A DNA stretch of 64,000 bases from Canna indica (taxonomy: Eukaryota > Streptophyta > Magnoliopsida > Zingiberales > Cannaceae): assembly GCA_034359265.1 (NCBI GenBank), contig CP136891.1:40044001-40108000 (forward strand), read 5' to 3'. The position numbers were made by a program, and so were the translations under genes. Shown piece after piece: positions 46,531 through 59,283 of the stretch; positions within the stretch are counted from its first letter, which is position 1, and each line of letters opens with the position of its first letter. Under the pieces are notes generated by a model. That model was not told the origin of the DNA. It ran no database searches and saw only the letters and a list, made by a program, of their open reading frames with translations.

Positions 46531-47907
46531 TGTTGGTTGAAATGGCCACACTAGAGGGGGGTGAATAGTGTGTTTACTAATCTTTTTGCCTAAATTCGGT
46601 TTTAATCGTTTCTTTGGTTACTTTTGAGTAGCAAGCGGAAGCAAAGTAAATACGATAATGAAATAAACACAAGTAGAATCAATGCAAACACAATTAATTA
46701 TAGTGGTTCAGCCCCAATGCCTACTCCACTACCTAAGCACCCCGCTTAGGATTTTCAAACTAGTTTTACTAGATTATCTTATTTCCTTTACAACGAGGAC
46801 GTTTTCACCAGAGAGTCTCCGCTCTCACACCGAAGGCACTTCCACACTCGGAAGTCTCCGCCTTCCTACCGAGAGCACTCTCCCACCTCAACCCTAAGGA
46901 CAACAAGAACTAATCCTAGCAAACTATGTTTACACCGATGGATTTAAACCTTAAACACCAAGGTTACCACCTAATTTCAAGACCTAACAACCTAGGTCTT
47001 CACAAGCTCAAATACAATGAAATAAATCACAAAAATATATGAATAATGGAGCAAATAAATAATACAATAAATACTTATCTCCAAACACGAGTCCTAGTTC
47101 CTCTTGATGCCTCAATGATGAATCGTTCAAAGCTTGAAGGCAAGATCAATGATGTATCATGGAAACTAGGGTTATCAAAGGGATGACTCAAGAAATGCTT
47201 TGAGAATGATCAAGAATGGCTAAATGGAAGCTTAGATTGAGGGTTAAAGGCTTGCTTAGGCTTCTATTTATAAGCCTTGAGGAGATGGGATGAAACAGGC
47301 GACTCAACGGGAGGAAAACTAGCCATTTTCGCCGTCCGGTCGATGGCCGATCGATCGTCGGCCAACCAGTCGATCGATCGAAAGCAAACTATTGCTTTCT
47401 GGCACACTTCGATCGATCGGTCGGTCGACCGAATTGGCTACTGCCAGTTTTTGGCACCATTCGATCGATCGACTGAAGTAGCCACTGCCAATTTTTGGCA
47501 TTGTTCGATCGATCGAATTGGCTACTGCTAATTTTTGACTACATTCGGTCGACCGACCGGTCGACCGAACCTATGCTGAACTTAATTTTTTCAACCTTTT
47601 TCTTGCGCGCTTTGTTTCCGTGTTCCGGCCTTCAACGTGCGTCAACTTGGAGAGCTTTCCATGTGTTCTTTAGACTCGTCCAAGATGTCTTTGGTGCACA
47701 CGTCGAACTTCGAGAGATTTCCACGATGAACCCGAACGCGCCGATCAATGTCCTTTCGATTTTCTGATTTCTCTGATATTTTCCGATCGAGGACATCGAG
47801 CACTAACTGATATGGAACCTGAAAATATTTCTCAATGAAACATTAGTTCCATGTTTGTTATCATCAAAACTGAGATTAAGACCAAGGTAGAAAATCTTAG
47901 GCCAACA
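46531..47907 (-). mobile_element. Ty1-copia solo LTR inside a gypsy LTR
   Basis: 1,377 bp, plus-strand ends TGTTGGTTGAAATGG and CTTAGGCCAACA, with perfect 5-bp target duplication ctaat (46526-46530, 47908-47912). It contains a cluster of GATCGATCG/GGTCGACC palindromes at 47330-47575. Confidence 0.92.
47335..47575. repeat. Palindrome-rich tandem repeat in the copia LTR
   Basis: About four units, each a block of cgatcgatcg or ggtcgaccg followed by a spacer like gaattggctactgccaa. Related clusters occur at 36040-36180 and 51470-51620 in sister LTRs. Confidence 0.8.
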
Positions 47908-48529
47908 CTAATCATCAAGAAAACTCCAAGAAATCTATATATAACAACATATATAAGTACTAGAATCAAATCTCGAAAAATATTTTGGTGAATCGACGGA
48001 ATTACTCGAGAAATCGACAAATTCGTAAAGTCTAGGGTCGGCTACCCGCCTACCCTACACAACCAGGTCCAATCCACTCACCTCGACTAGAGAAGGGGAT
48101 GGATGGGATGAAGACAATCTCGATTCTCCGACGACGACGCAGATCCGGTGCCGCCCCCAAAGCTCTCCTCTCCTCCCTTCCTCCCTCGGGCTACGTGCGG
48201 CTCCACTTCCTTGAGCCGCACGGTGGCTTGGGGGTGAGGGGTTTATTCTTCTTCTTTTTTTTGACAAGAATGCCCTTCTTCACTTAAGGCCCCTCATTCG
48301 ACTCCACCTAATCCGGATCGAGCCCCGACTCGATCCGCGAACCCGATCTCAACCCAACTTGAGTCAACCCACACATTCATTCTACAATTGTCCACAATGG
48401 GTCAAAAATTAAATTATACCTGCTACTTGCGGCGATTTCGCTACTTGGCCTGGCTAGTTCCCAATCCAATGAGCTGCACCACGATTTTTTTTAATATTAG
48501 AAAACCCCGGGTATTACAACCTTCCCCCC

Positions 48530-50115
48530 TTAAGGGAAATTCAATTTTGCTGAATTATAAGGACTTATCGGTTCTTCAAACAAGGAAGGGTAGCGCTCTC
48601 TCATGTCTCGTTCTACCTCCCAAGTAGCTTCCTGCACGGAGTGGTGCTCCCATCTAACCTTTACCAGGGGGATTTCTTTGGACCTTAGCTTCCTAATTTG
48701 GCGGTCGAGGATCTCCATCGGCCTTTCCTCAACCAGATCAGGACCCACCATTAGAGATTCTTCGGCCTCAAACCAGCCCACTGGAGACCTACACCGCCGC
48801 CCATACAAGGCCTCGAAAGGAGCCATGCCAATGCTACGGTGATAGCTATTGTTGTAGGCGAACTCAATCAACGGTAGGTGTTTCTCCCAACCACCAGCCA
48901 GGTCCAGAATGCAGGCCCTCAGCATATCTTCCAAGGTTTGGATGGTTCTCTCTGACTGTTTATCCGTTTACGAATGGAAAGCTGTGTTGAAGCGCACCTG
49001 AGTACCTAAGGCTTCTTGGAAGGACTGCCAAAACTGGGCTGTGAACTGGGTACCTCGATCTGATATAATCATCACTAGGGTACCATGGTATGCCACAATC
49101 CTATCCAATAATAGTCTGGTGTATTGCTCAGCAGAAAAGGTTGTCTTGATAGTAATGAAATGAGCGGTCTTTGTCAACAGATCTACCACCACCCAAATGG
49201 AATCAAATTCGCCCCTTGACTGAGGTAGCACTGTCACTAGATCCATAGTAATCTTTTCCCACTTCCACTCGGGAACTTCGAGGTTTTGTAGCAGCGCTAC
49301 GGGCTTTAGGTGTTCGGCCTTCACTTGCTTGCAAACCAAACACTTGGATACGAACTCTGCTACCTCCCTTCTCATGCCCTTCCACCAGTAATGCTGCCTT
49401 AAATCTCGATACATTTTGGTGGTTGTCGGATGCATTGTATAAGTAGATCGATGCCCCAGCTCCAGGACCTACTTGCGCACCTCTGCCATATCAGGCACCA
49501 CTATCCGATCTCTAAACCTTAAGACATCCTCTGAGTCCAACCTGAAGCCATTCTCTGCATCGCCTCTCTGCACTAAGTCCTTAGTTAGGGCACAGAAGGC
49601 GTCCTCCCCCTGCGTGGTACGCAACATATCTACTAGTGTGGATTGTACCTACAGATGTGCCATAAGGGCACCCGAAGTTGACACTGCTAGAACTGCTCCC
49701 CCATCCAAGCACAGTGCCAATTCTTGCACTAGCGGTCTCCTCCCGGCAGTCAAATGGGACAGGCTACCCATGGACTTCCTGCTCAGCGCGTCCACCACCA
49801 CATTGGCCTTCCCAGGGTGATACAAGATGGTACAATCATAATCTTTCAGAAGTTCCAGCCATCTTCTCTGCCTTAAATTGAGCTCCCTTTGGGTGAGCAA
49901 GTATTGGAGGCTTTTATGGTCAGTATAAATCTCATAAGCCTCACCGTATAAGTAGTGACGCCATAACTTTAGGGCAAACACTACCGCCGCCAGTTCCAAA
50001 TCATGTGCTGGGTAATTCTTTTCATGAACTTTCAACTGGCGAGATGCATAGGCAATCACTCTGTCATACTGCATCAGAACACAACCCAGGCCAACCCGAG
50101 AGGCATCATAGTCAT
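48530..50115 (-). pseudogene. Ty3-gypsy pol: RNase H and integrase, decayed
   Basis: Minus-strand order: RNase H ([59 protein letters not shown]); an H2C2 zinc-binding domain (HPTTTKMYRDL, CLVCKQVKAEH); and the integrase core ([50 protein letters not shown]). The C-terminus is [20 protein letters not shown]. Stops interrupt at about 48968 and 49649. About 100 residues between GPDLV and [10 protein letters not shown], present in relatives, are missing without a frameshift. The reverse transcriptase and everything 5' are lost, and at the upstream end the frame runs into copia gag. Confidence 0.9.
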
Positions 50116-50506
50116 ACATATGCTCAATTTCATTTTCTAATTCTATATGAGTAAAAACATTTTCACCTATAATAATAGTGGGTACCTCATTGTCCTTTGT
50201 CATGAAACAAAGGTTAGCATTTTCCTTTGAGCTCTCTTCCCCACTTGAAGGTGATGATGACTCGCTTTCATCCCAAGTAGCCATTAGTGCTTTCTTCTTC
50301 ATCCTTCTTCTTTTGTCTTTCTTTGAGGATGATGAGGAGATGAGCTTGGTCTTAGGACAATCGTTCTTCAAGTGTCCTGGCCTGTTGCATTGGAAGCACA
50401 TGATTCTATTTTTGCCCTTCTTCTTGTTGAGAGGCTTTCCCATTAGTTCCATCAACATCCGTCCAAGGTGAATCATATCTTCGTGGTACTCGGATTCTTC
50501 ATTCTC

Positions 50507-50563
<57 letters not shown>

Positions 50564-51240
50564 GGTCCTATCACCAAATGATGATTTTAAGGCAACGTTC
50601 TTGCCTTTGGGGGCATCTTCCTCCTTTTTTGCCTTCATATCGATCTCATGGGTCATCAGGGATCCAATGAGTTCAGTGAGCTTCATAGTGCCAAGATTCT
50701 TGGCCTCCATGATAGCAACTAGCTTTGGCTCTCATGCTTTGGGAAGTGATCGAAGAAGCTTCCTCACTTTTCTTCCTCTTGTATGTAATTCCAAGGTTAG
50801 TTAATGCATTCACAATATTTTGAAAATAGGCAAACATTTGATCTATTTTCTCATGAGTATGCATTTTAAAGAGTTCATAGTCATGCATAAACAAATTTAT
50901 TTTGGACTTTTTAACTTGGGAAGTTCCCTCATGAGTAGTTTCTAAAACATGTCAGGGAAAGCAGATTTACAACATGATATTCTATTGATATGGATAAACC
51001 ACAATGTAATGCATTCATTGCTTTGGCATTTGAATTAAATAATTTGATCTCTTCTTGAGACCAATCATCCATGCTCTTGGAGGGTAGCTCATAATTAACA
51101 TGAATAGTTCTCCAAGCATCTAATCCTAGAGATTGTAAGAAAATACTCATCCTAGTTTTCCAATAGGGATAATTGCTTCCATAAAAAAGAAGAGGTGCAT
51201 GAGTTGAAAACCCTTGACCTAGTGTGATACTAGAATCCAT
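50116..51240 (-). pseudogene. Ty1-copia gag, reverse strand, fused to gypsy RNase H
   Basis: Starts at 51240 (MDSSITLGQGFSTHAPLLF), with YWKTRMSIFLQSLGLDAW and DDWSQEEIKLFNSNAKAMN. It breaks near 50940 and 50710, then continues [17 protein letters not shown]. After a poly-Ser run comes a zinc knuckle [14 protein letters not shown] (CX2CX4HX4C), then basic and acidic linkers. The last frame (50710 downward) passes without a stop into gypsy RNase H at about 50115. Gag would package element RNA. This is a decayed copy of the same broad family as the gag at 44.3 kb. Confidence 0.88.
50508..50562. repeat. (GAT)n microsatellite coding poly-Ser
   Basis: About 18 GAT units within the minus-strand gag frame, where they read as TCA serine codons. 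Confidence 0.95.
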
Positions 51241-51249
51241 AAGTGTAGG

Positions 51250-51945
51250 TTAGATGGTTAAACCTAAGCCGAAGTTTAGGCGAAAAGATTACTTCGAGTA
51301 GATGAACGATCGTCGAAGCTTGCGCGATAAAATCCACTTAGGAAGGCTCAAAAACACTCTAGGAGATCTTTAATGAATGGTTAAGAGGATTTTAGAGGGT
51401 TGGTGAGGGGTATAACCCCTCACTCGGTAGCTCCACCCTACGGGCATTTTTTTAGCCGTTGGGGACGCCCGGTCGCTTGCTGGTCGGTCGACCGACTGAT
51501 CGATCGCCGAGCAACCGAAGGCATTCTGCCAATTTTGGGTGTCTGTTGGTCGACCGGTCGGTCGACCAAATACCCATCTGCCCATTTTTATCTTCATTCA
51601 ATCGACCAACCGATCGATCGAACCTGGACTGAGACTATTTCTTCGAGTTTTCTTCTTGCGCGCTTCGCTTCCGGGTTCCGTTGCCAAGTTTTGACTTGGA
51701 TAATATTACAATTAGGCTTGGGATATATTCCTAGGGTCATATTACATAAAATCTATTTCTAACTCTAGATTTTCTACTTGATCGACGACAGAGCTATTTT
51801 TGCCGATTTTTAGAATTTCTCCGAACGAAGTTCGCGCGTGTATCGTAACCTCAACCCGAGATCAAACACTTTATAAATTCGTTAGAATAAGTTTGTTATC
51901 ATCAAAATCAAGATGGTGACCAACATTGAAAACCTTAGGCCAACA
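51250..51945 (-). mobile_element. Copia 5' LTR, reverse orientation
   Basis: On the minus strand begins TGTTGGCCTAAGG at 51945 and continues with the gattttgatgataacaaac block shared by the family. The end next to gag is not clear; a normal primer-binding site was not found, so the boundary at 51250 is approximate. Confidence 0.7.
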
Positions 51946-52835
51946 ACTACTGGCTTAGTGTGGGGCCCAATGGGTCACTATATGAGATAGAGTCTGAATG
52001 CGGCACTATATGTCTACTAGCATGGACATACTGCAACTCGATCACGAATCTCGTTCACGGAGATAATAGGAAAGATATTTCCTATAGGAACGAATGCGCG
52101 AGGAAGGAGTTCCTCGGTAACCCTAATTTGTAGGGCATTCCTAAATTGTAGGGATTGACACATAATAATATTTTTTGTGGTTGATTAAATTTAATTATGA
52201 ATTAAATATTTAATTAACCACTTGATGGGGATTGTATTTAATTATGAATTAAATATAATTTGATTTTGAATAAAAAATACATGGTGGGAAAATTAGTTTA
52301 GCCTAACCAATTAATTAGGAATTAATTTATTTGGATAAATCCTAATTAATAGGAATTTGATTTATGGAGATAAATCATAAGATTAATAGATATATGATTT
52401 ATGAGGATAAATTATAATTCTATTAATTAATAAGAATTTAAATTATTTAGATAAACCTCCTTCCTATTATTTATGAGATTGGTTTATTTAGATAATTATC
52501 ATTCTTATTGATAAGCATTTAATTTATGTAGATAAATTAATATTCTATTTAATTGTTTTGATTTATTCTGGATAAATTATAAAACTATTAAATGTGAAAA
52601 TTAACTAGGAGGCAAACCCCAAATTTTTGAAATCCGGGGTGAGTTCAAAATTGAACTCAAGTGGCCGGCCCTCATATTCTCTGATGTGGCCGCCCCCTTT
52701 AAAAGAGGTAAAGGGTGGTCAAACCATGGTTGGAAAAATAGAGAGAAAGGAAAAGATCAAGAGAGAAAAAGATTGTAAATCTTAAGAGGGCTTCTTGTGT
52801 CGAAGAGTTCCAAGAACCCTATGTTCTTCTCCTTG
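51946..52835 (+). mobile_element. Unassigned LTR-retroelement sequence
   Basis: AT-rich tract with repeated gataaatcataa/aattaattagg motifs, then a purine-rich leader (gagagaaaggaaaagatc) ending in ccttggtggccgg. It continues after the hAT insertion at 59854 (gtggccggcctcctcc). This looks like an LTR or leader region, but no terminus was fixed. Confidence 0.4.
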
Positions 52836-53179
52836 GTGGCCGGTAGGGATGTCAACGGGGCGGGGCGGGTACGGGGGGTGCCTACCCGCTACCCGCCCCG
52901 CGAAATATACGAGTACTCGCTACCCGTTTATTCCCTGCGGGTATCAAAAATGGGTACCCATTTAATTTCCCGCAGCGGGACGGATATCTACGGGTATTGA
53001 CGGGTACCCATGACACTTTAAAAAAATGTAAATTTTGACATTTTGATAAGAACTTCAAATATAAACACTCTTCAAATGTAAACAATTAAACACACAATAT
53101 CAACACATTAAGACTTTAAAACATTTCTTAACATGACTTTAAAACATAAAGTCTTCAACAACATGTCTTCAAGTATAAA

Positions 53180-54249
53180 GTATATGGAGTAAAAGCTTTG
53201 ACAGAGGATTCGTTTAATGCGGCGGAATCATATTTTGGGATTTCCAAATAAATTTGGTTAAGGATCAGAATTTAATTTACTTTTAAAATTGAGAAGTAAA
53301 AAATCCATTTCTTTAGAAACATTAACTCATTTTTTTACGAAGGATCATATGACATTAATCACCCTTCACCTGCATAGGTGGAGAAGAACACTATGTAAAA
53401 GGTTTCATCCTAATTCAACTGGTGCTACTTGTTTGTGAGCATTTTTGCAGTATAAGAAAAGAGGGGATAAGAGATGAGTTCTGACATAACTTTAGTTGTA
53501 CCCAGGTAGGTCTATTTATGAAAGAGTATTCCCTACAAATAGCAACCATGGAAGCCTACTCTCTTTTAGCATTCTTCTCCGACCAAAAATCTTGTTTCTA
53601 AAGGCAAAAAAAATTCCAACACTGACATGTTTCTCTGCTTACCACAACACAAATTTGTTGTTATTTCTTTTTTTTTTGAAATCCTTCATTAGGGAAACAG
53701 ATGAAAACTTTTGCAGGTTCTAAACCCTCTATTGTAGCATACATCTCCCTGTGAAAGTCCTTGTGGAAGCAAAGTCCTTGCAGGTCCTCGAATCCTTAGC
53801 AGCGACACCCAAATAGCAAAGTTAAATTCCTTGTGAAAGTAATCGTAAATTTAAACATGAAAGGAAATGTATTCATATCACTGTTTCGCCTACAAAAAAT
53901 GGAAGCAAATCGGCCGAGCGGGGAAATGGCTTGGACATTAATGGCTCCTCCAGTTCCGCTCTCAAAGCATCATTTTTTTCTCAACACACCCACCAGAACT
54001 TGTACCCTCCCCGAAAACCCGATGGGCCCTTGCTGATCGAGTGAGGAGAGGCATGCGGGCTGTGAAGCTCAGGTGAATCCGATGCTGCTCAGGCGACGAG
54101 GGACGTTGATTGAGTGAGGCTGCCGACAGCGTGAAGCTCTGGCGAAGTGGGCGAAGCGGCTGTGAAGGAAGTCGACGAGGGAGACGAGGGAGAAGGATTG
54201 GCGTGCGGGCGGATTCTGATGAGGGAGGAGGAGTGACTAAGTGAGGACG
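53180..54249. other. Interior of the hAT element, non-coding
   Basis: AT-rich sequence with a GC-rich block at 54030-54240, comparable in position to the GC-rich block of the related element at 33753-34919. No transposase motif found. Confidence 0.45.
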
Positions 54250-56409
54250 TGTAATACCCGCGAAAAATATAAAAAAAATTAATTAATTTATTTTGACTTA
54301 AGCGAGAAAGCTAAGATGCGCGCCGGGGCGGGCTGAGAAATCGTCGGAGGGCGCAATCGGTGATATGACCCTTATGCATGAGGAAAATTATTTTATTTGA
54401 GTCGGGATGGAAGGTTGGTTCGAGTTGAGACCGGGGGTTCGATTGGAACTCGATTCGGACGAGTATAGATCGATATAAGTGGGTTCATGAATTCACTTAA
54501 GTTAAGGGGTAAAATAGTAATTTCAAATATATATATATATATATATATACATAAACCTGGGATGGGCATACGACTCCAAGGAGGATACGCACGCCCACCC
54601 CTAGGCAAGAGGAAGAGAAGGCGCAAGCTTGGGAGGCCGGACCTTCGCCATCACCCGAATCGCCTCGTCGCGAGGTTGAGGATCTTCTTCCTCCTTGTTC
54701 TCCTTCTTCTCAAGGTGAGTGACCTTAAGCTTTAGGGACTTGCCCACCTCTAGGGCAACCCCTTGTGTAGATGATTGTAAATCAAAATCTCTCAAGTTTT
54801 TGTGGATTTATGGACGATTGGTGGTCTTCCACTGGGCGTTGATTGGAGTCTTGAGGTGTGTATGGTGTAGGGCAGCCCTTGAGAGACTAGGGCTGATTGT
54901 AGAGCCCTACTTGTGAGATTTTGGGATTGTTTTGCTGGTCTAATCAAAATTGCAATTTTTCCTCTTTGAGATGATGCTTGTAAACATGAATTTTGATTGA
55001 GATTGGGAGAGAAATCACATTGCCTTCCCTTGATGTAGGCGACCCTAAGATTGGAGGGTAAACCCTCTTTTGTTGGGTCATTAAGAGTGGAGAATAAGGG
55101 TGGTAGTCGGGGATGGCGGGAGCTTGCATTTGATGGCGGAAATCCCCCTTATAGATGGCTACATGAGGTGAAGCAAGGTGCGGCTTGAGCATGCCCACCA
55201 AGTGTTTGGTGAAATGCCACACCTACATGATTATGCTTATATCCTCATTTCTCTTTAGTAAAACTTCATATCAGTATGGAGTATGTGTGCCCCAACCAAT
55301 GGTAGCTGAATTGATTGACTTTAAGGGTCAAAATCCCATGTTTAAGATATTATAGGGTGGATGGCCTAAGGGCATTCAAATCTGTCCAGAAATGTAAATA
55401 GACATGTTTGACACCTAGTTCGGAGGTTTAAAAGTCATCTGATCGGTATAAACTCTTGGGGATAGATAGTAGGGTACTCTGATAGCTTTGACACCAAATT
55501 TTAGCGAATTTCGAGTTGGAGGGACTAGGTTTATAAAATTTGTTTGATGATAACTCAAAATTGCCAATTTCTGCACATAGCAGAATTTGTGATAATTTGA
55601 AAGTTTGACACGATATTCGGAGATCGAATCATCGTCCTATGATAGTGAAGCTTTGGGAAATCCTTGTCGGGTATATGGACAACCATTTGAATCTGGTTTG
55701 AGGGAAAAAGAATAAGAGTTGGCTTAGTTATGAATTTTCTAAGATAGTAGCTCAAACAGGAAAATCTGCTAGTGAATTGCAGAAATTCTGGGATGACATG
55801 TTCGTTATGCCATGTCGTGATCGATCCATCACCCAAATGACCTGAACTTTGAGGATAGTTAGTGTGACACAAAATCTTGCTCATCTTTTATTTTTGGTAG
55901 ACATTTCACTAACAACTAAGGGTTTAGCAGTGGTAGCAAAAGTGAACCTGATAAGGTTTGAGAAGTGCCGAAATTTGTCTAAGTATGGGAGGACTACATT
56001 GACTCCACTTGAGGGTCGAATTACTTTGATGTTTATGTTGTGTGGCTATGATAAATTGTGATATGCACTTTTGTTATTCAACTCGTGGGTGGTGACGCGT
56101 AGTATAGCGTTACAAATTCCAAGTTGGAGGCACTTATACTAGTGCTGAGATCTCAAACTCGTTCAGTAATAATGAGTTGCTAGAATTCCCTTCTGGGATG
56201 GTTGGATAGTGAATGGTTAAGCGCATATGCACGTGGGTTGGTTTCATTTGATTTGAGTGGTGGGGTGCACGATGGTCGATCGAGGGGTTGAGGCCGGGAA
56301 TAGGCTAGACTCGGTGCAGCCACGTGCGCACCCGTGATATCGACAGATTGCCTAAATCACTTGAGTAATATCATCGGTGTATATTCTTGTGTATTCCTTA
56401 TTCTTGTGA

Positions 56410-56526
56410 TGGTACTTGATATTTGGGCCATTATGGGCCGAGTGAATATGGTACTTGATATTTGGACCATTACGGGCCGAGTGAATATGGTACTTGATAT
56501 TTGGGCCATTATGGGCCGAATGACTA
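56410..56526. repeat. 39-bp tandem repeat, 3 units
   Basis: Units starting at 56410, 56449 and 56488, each tggtacttgatatttgg followed by accat or gccat and gggccgagtgaata, with a few substitutions. Within the gypsy solo LTR. Confidence 0.92.
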
Positions 56527-56742
56527 TGGTGAGTCTGAGCACGAGCCTTGTGAATGTATCTTTTACTTTACATGCTATTACACTTTAAAAATTCTATAAG
56601 TATGATTTATGTTTGTTATGCTTGATGCTCGGGATAGCTTGGCGAGGGCTTGGTTCAAGCCACTCACTGAGTTCATTGGAACTCATCGCTCTTTTGTTGT
56701 TGTTTTGTAGATCCTGACTAATAGAGGTACGGTGGTACCCAT

Positions 56743-59283
56743 TGTCACACCCCAATTGAGGGTAGTGTGACCGGTCAGGGCCTACATCCTACCCTGTAGC
56801 CTACTGTCTACACTGACCGACAAGAAAACCAGAACATATCGAATAAAAGAAAACACAATGCAATCTTAATTCAAATTTTCAAGTTCACAAATATATATTT
56901 TTCAAACCAACATCGTCACAAACTAGAACATCTCAAGTATCAAAATTTAATACAAGCTTTTAAAAAACAATAACTGTCTGTGTAGAAAAAGAAAAGAACG
57001 ACAACATGACACTGGACTATGACTAAAGGACGCCGCCACGAGATTTGGCTCCACCGCCTGCCCTCCAGTTGCACCATGACGACAAGCCCCAATCACTGAT
57101 CATGCTCTGCAAAACAGAAGAAATAAATCGTGAGTTCACTTGGGATTCAATGAGCGATTCTTTTGAACCTCCACATAAAACATCAATTAGGCATGCATAA
57201 CATATAAGACAGTATAATATATAGTCAGGGAGATAAGCTACTTTTTATTATGACTACCGACTCCATAGACCATACATGAGAAAAACCTGACATAACAACC
57301 TAAATAAGCCACCTGGCATCCGGCCCTTACTGCCTACTTATGGTATAAGAATCCCGGCTATATCCAACCTTACCATACAAGGTAGAATCACACTGGCCGC
57401 TCGGCCACATCATATCAATATGAAGTCAAGAAATCCTGGGCCATCGACTAGGATGGTCTACTAGTCTCCGGACACCGTCTGGGATAGGGATAGCTAGTCC
57501 CACCCAACTGGGGTCTGACACCTAGCGGGCCCGCTGGTGCATCTCAAGACCCAATCACTGGCCGAGTCAAGCATTGGTCATTTCCGACCATCCATGCTTC
57601 TCGGCAGACCATCTCAAGCACATCACACAATCAAGATGTCCTAGGGTTTCCTTATATACACTTCAGGCAGCTGCCCGCATCCGGCCCTAATCCGACCTGC
57701 AGGGTCAACAATTTAATGTTACCCTTCCGAAAATATGTACGCCTAATAATTCTAGGTTTCCAAACAAATGAATACAATGAGTCCTAGAAGTTATGTCATT
57801 TCCTAGTTAAGTTTCCATATATAATATGCACCTTGCCATGTTCTACATGTTATCTAGTGTCATACGCTACCTTGGGTGAAGAATTTTGTGAACCGAACTT
57901 GGAATTCCACCCAAGAACATTTTCGGACAGCATATATAAAATACAGAAAGGTACATATAATTCACACAACTACTATGTATAACTACGATATTCAACGATA
58001 AACATTTATATACTGCATTTAGAATTAAATGCAATATGAAACAGCTTAGCTAGCATGGTAAGATAACAATGAATTCAACAATGCATGTAATATTAAGCAT
58101 GGTAAAAATATCACATCATTTCAAAAATTAAAGAGGAATGATCTAAGGATGGTCACTATGCTATCATTCCTACAATTACATGTATCAATAAATTTGCTTG
58201 CTATAGTTAGAGTTTTTCCTAAGTGTCATCATGTCTCTATTGGTTGAACACTCTAACTATGAAATTTATCATCTAAAGCTCACCCTCTCCCTCCCTCTAG
58301 GCTTGGCCAAGCCTTGAGCAAGGTGAACCTTGCTCGGCCATGCCTCTTAGGGTAGAAAGGGAAGAGGGAGATTAACCCCAACCCTAACTCAATGTCTCCG
58401 CTATATTCTAGTTACATATTGACCAATTTGCTCCTCCCCCTATACTCAGCCAAGCCTTGATCATGGAACTTTGGGGTTGCTCGGCCGAACCTATGGGCTT
58501 TAGCGAAGATGAGTTCCATCAACACTTGAAATCAACGACTATGGACACACTGTTCACGAAATTGAGACCATCCGAGGGCTCTACTTCCGTCAAGGGAATT
58601 GGAAAAAAATTTGGCATGACCTTTCCCCTTTTCCCTTAATTCGGCAGCCCTAATACTCGAGAAATCGATGAGAAATCATGACGATCCGACAAGAATCAAT
58701 GCAAAACAGCGAATAGACAATCCCGGAACCAAGAATCGTCGGAAATTCGCGAGAAAACACAACCTTGCAACTCCTAGGGGTTCGGCTACCCGCCTCCTCC
58801 AATTCATCAAATCTAACCATTCACCTTTGCTTGAGGAAGATGAAGGATCAGATGTTGACAACCTCGAATCTTCCGGCAACGGCGCAAAACCCGGATCGAT
58901 CAAGATCTCTCCTCCTTGCTCCCTCTCCCTCTCTCCCTATGTGCTGCCTTGTGAGACTCCTAGATGAGTCGCACGACAGCTTGGATGAGGGATTTTAATC
59001 CCTCATATAACATTCCATACTTGCACTTGACACTTACTACTGACTCGACTCAGCCCGAGTTTGACTTGGGTTCCAACTCTATCTGTAACACGAGTCGATC
59101 TAACTCGATTAAGGTATAAATGCATAAAAGGATAGAGTCATTTGCCCAATTTAATTGCATACATCATTAGTCGAGTCATACCTTCTACTCGAAGCGATTC
59201 CGAGGCTCGACTTGACTAACTCCAGGTCCGGCGCGCTGCACCAAAATAGATTTTTATATTAGGAAATTTTTTTGGGTCTTACA
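56743..59283 (-). mobile_element. Ty3-gypsy solo LTR, reverse orientation
   Basis: 2,541 bp; plus-strand ends TGTCACACCCCAATTG and TTGGGTCTTACA; perfect target duplication cccat (56738-56742, 59284-59288). Aligns in several blocks to the 3' LTR at 45236-48518. Confidence 0.92.

Larger units (their letters stand above)
45236..48518 (-). mobile_element. Ty3-gypsy 3' LTR, truncated and interrupted
   Basis: On the minus strand it starts TGTAATACCCGGGG at 48518, directly after a polypurine tract (aaggggggaaggt), so it is the 3' LTR of the gypsy pol at 48530-50115. Blocks such as tcgactaggatggtc and ggactagctatcc-like text align with the solo LTR at 56743-59283. The far end is missing below about 45236, and a copia solo LTR is inserted at 46531-47907. 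Confidence 0.8.

Noticed and set aside
47277..47531. 84-aa frame with repeated FWH.SIDR peptides
   Set aside because: Reads through the palindrome-rich repeat of a copia LTR; not a protein gene.
56334..56588. 84-aa frame with internal peptide repeats
   Set aside because: Produced by a 39-bp tandem repeat (a multiple of three) within a solo LTR, so the repeat keeps the frame open by itself.
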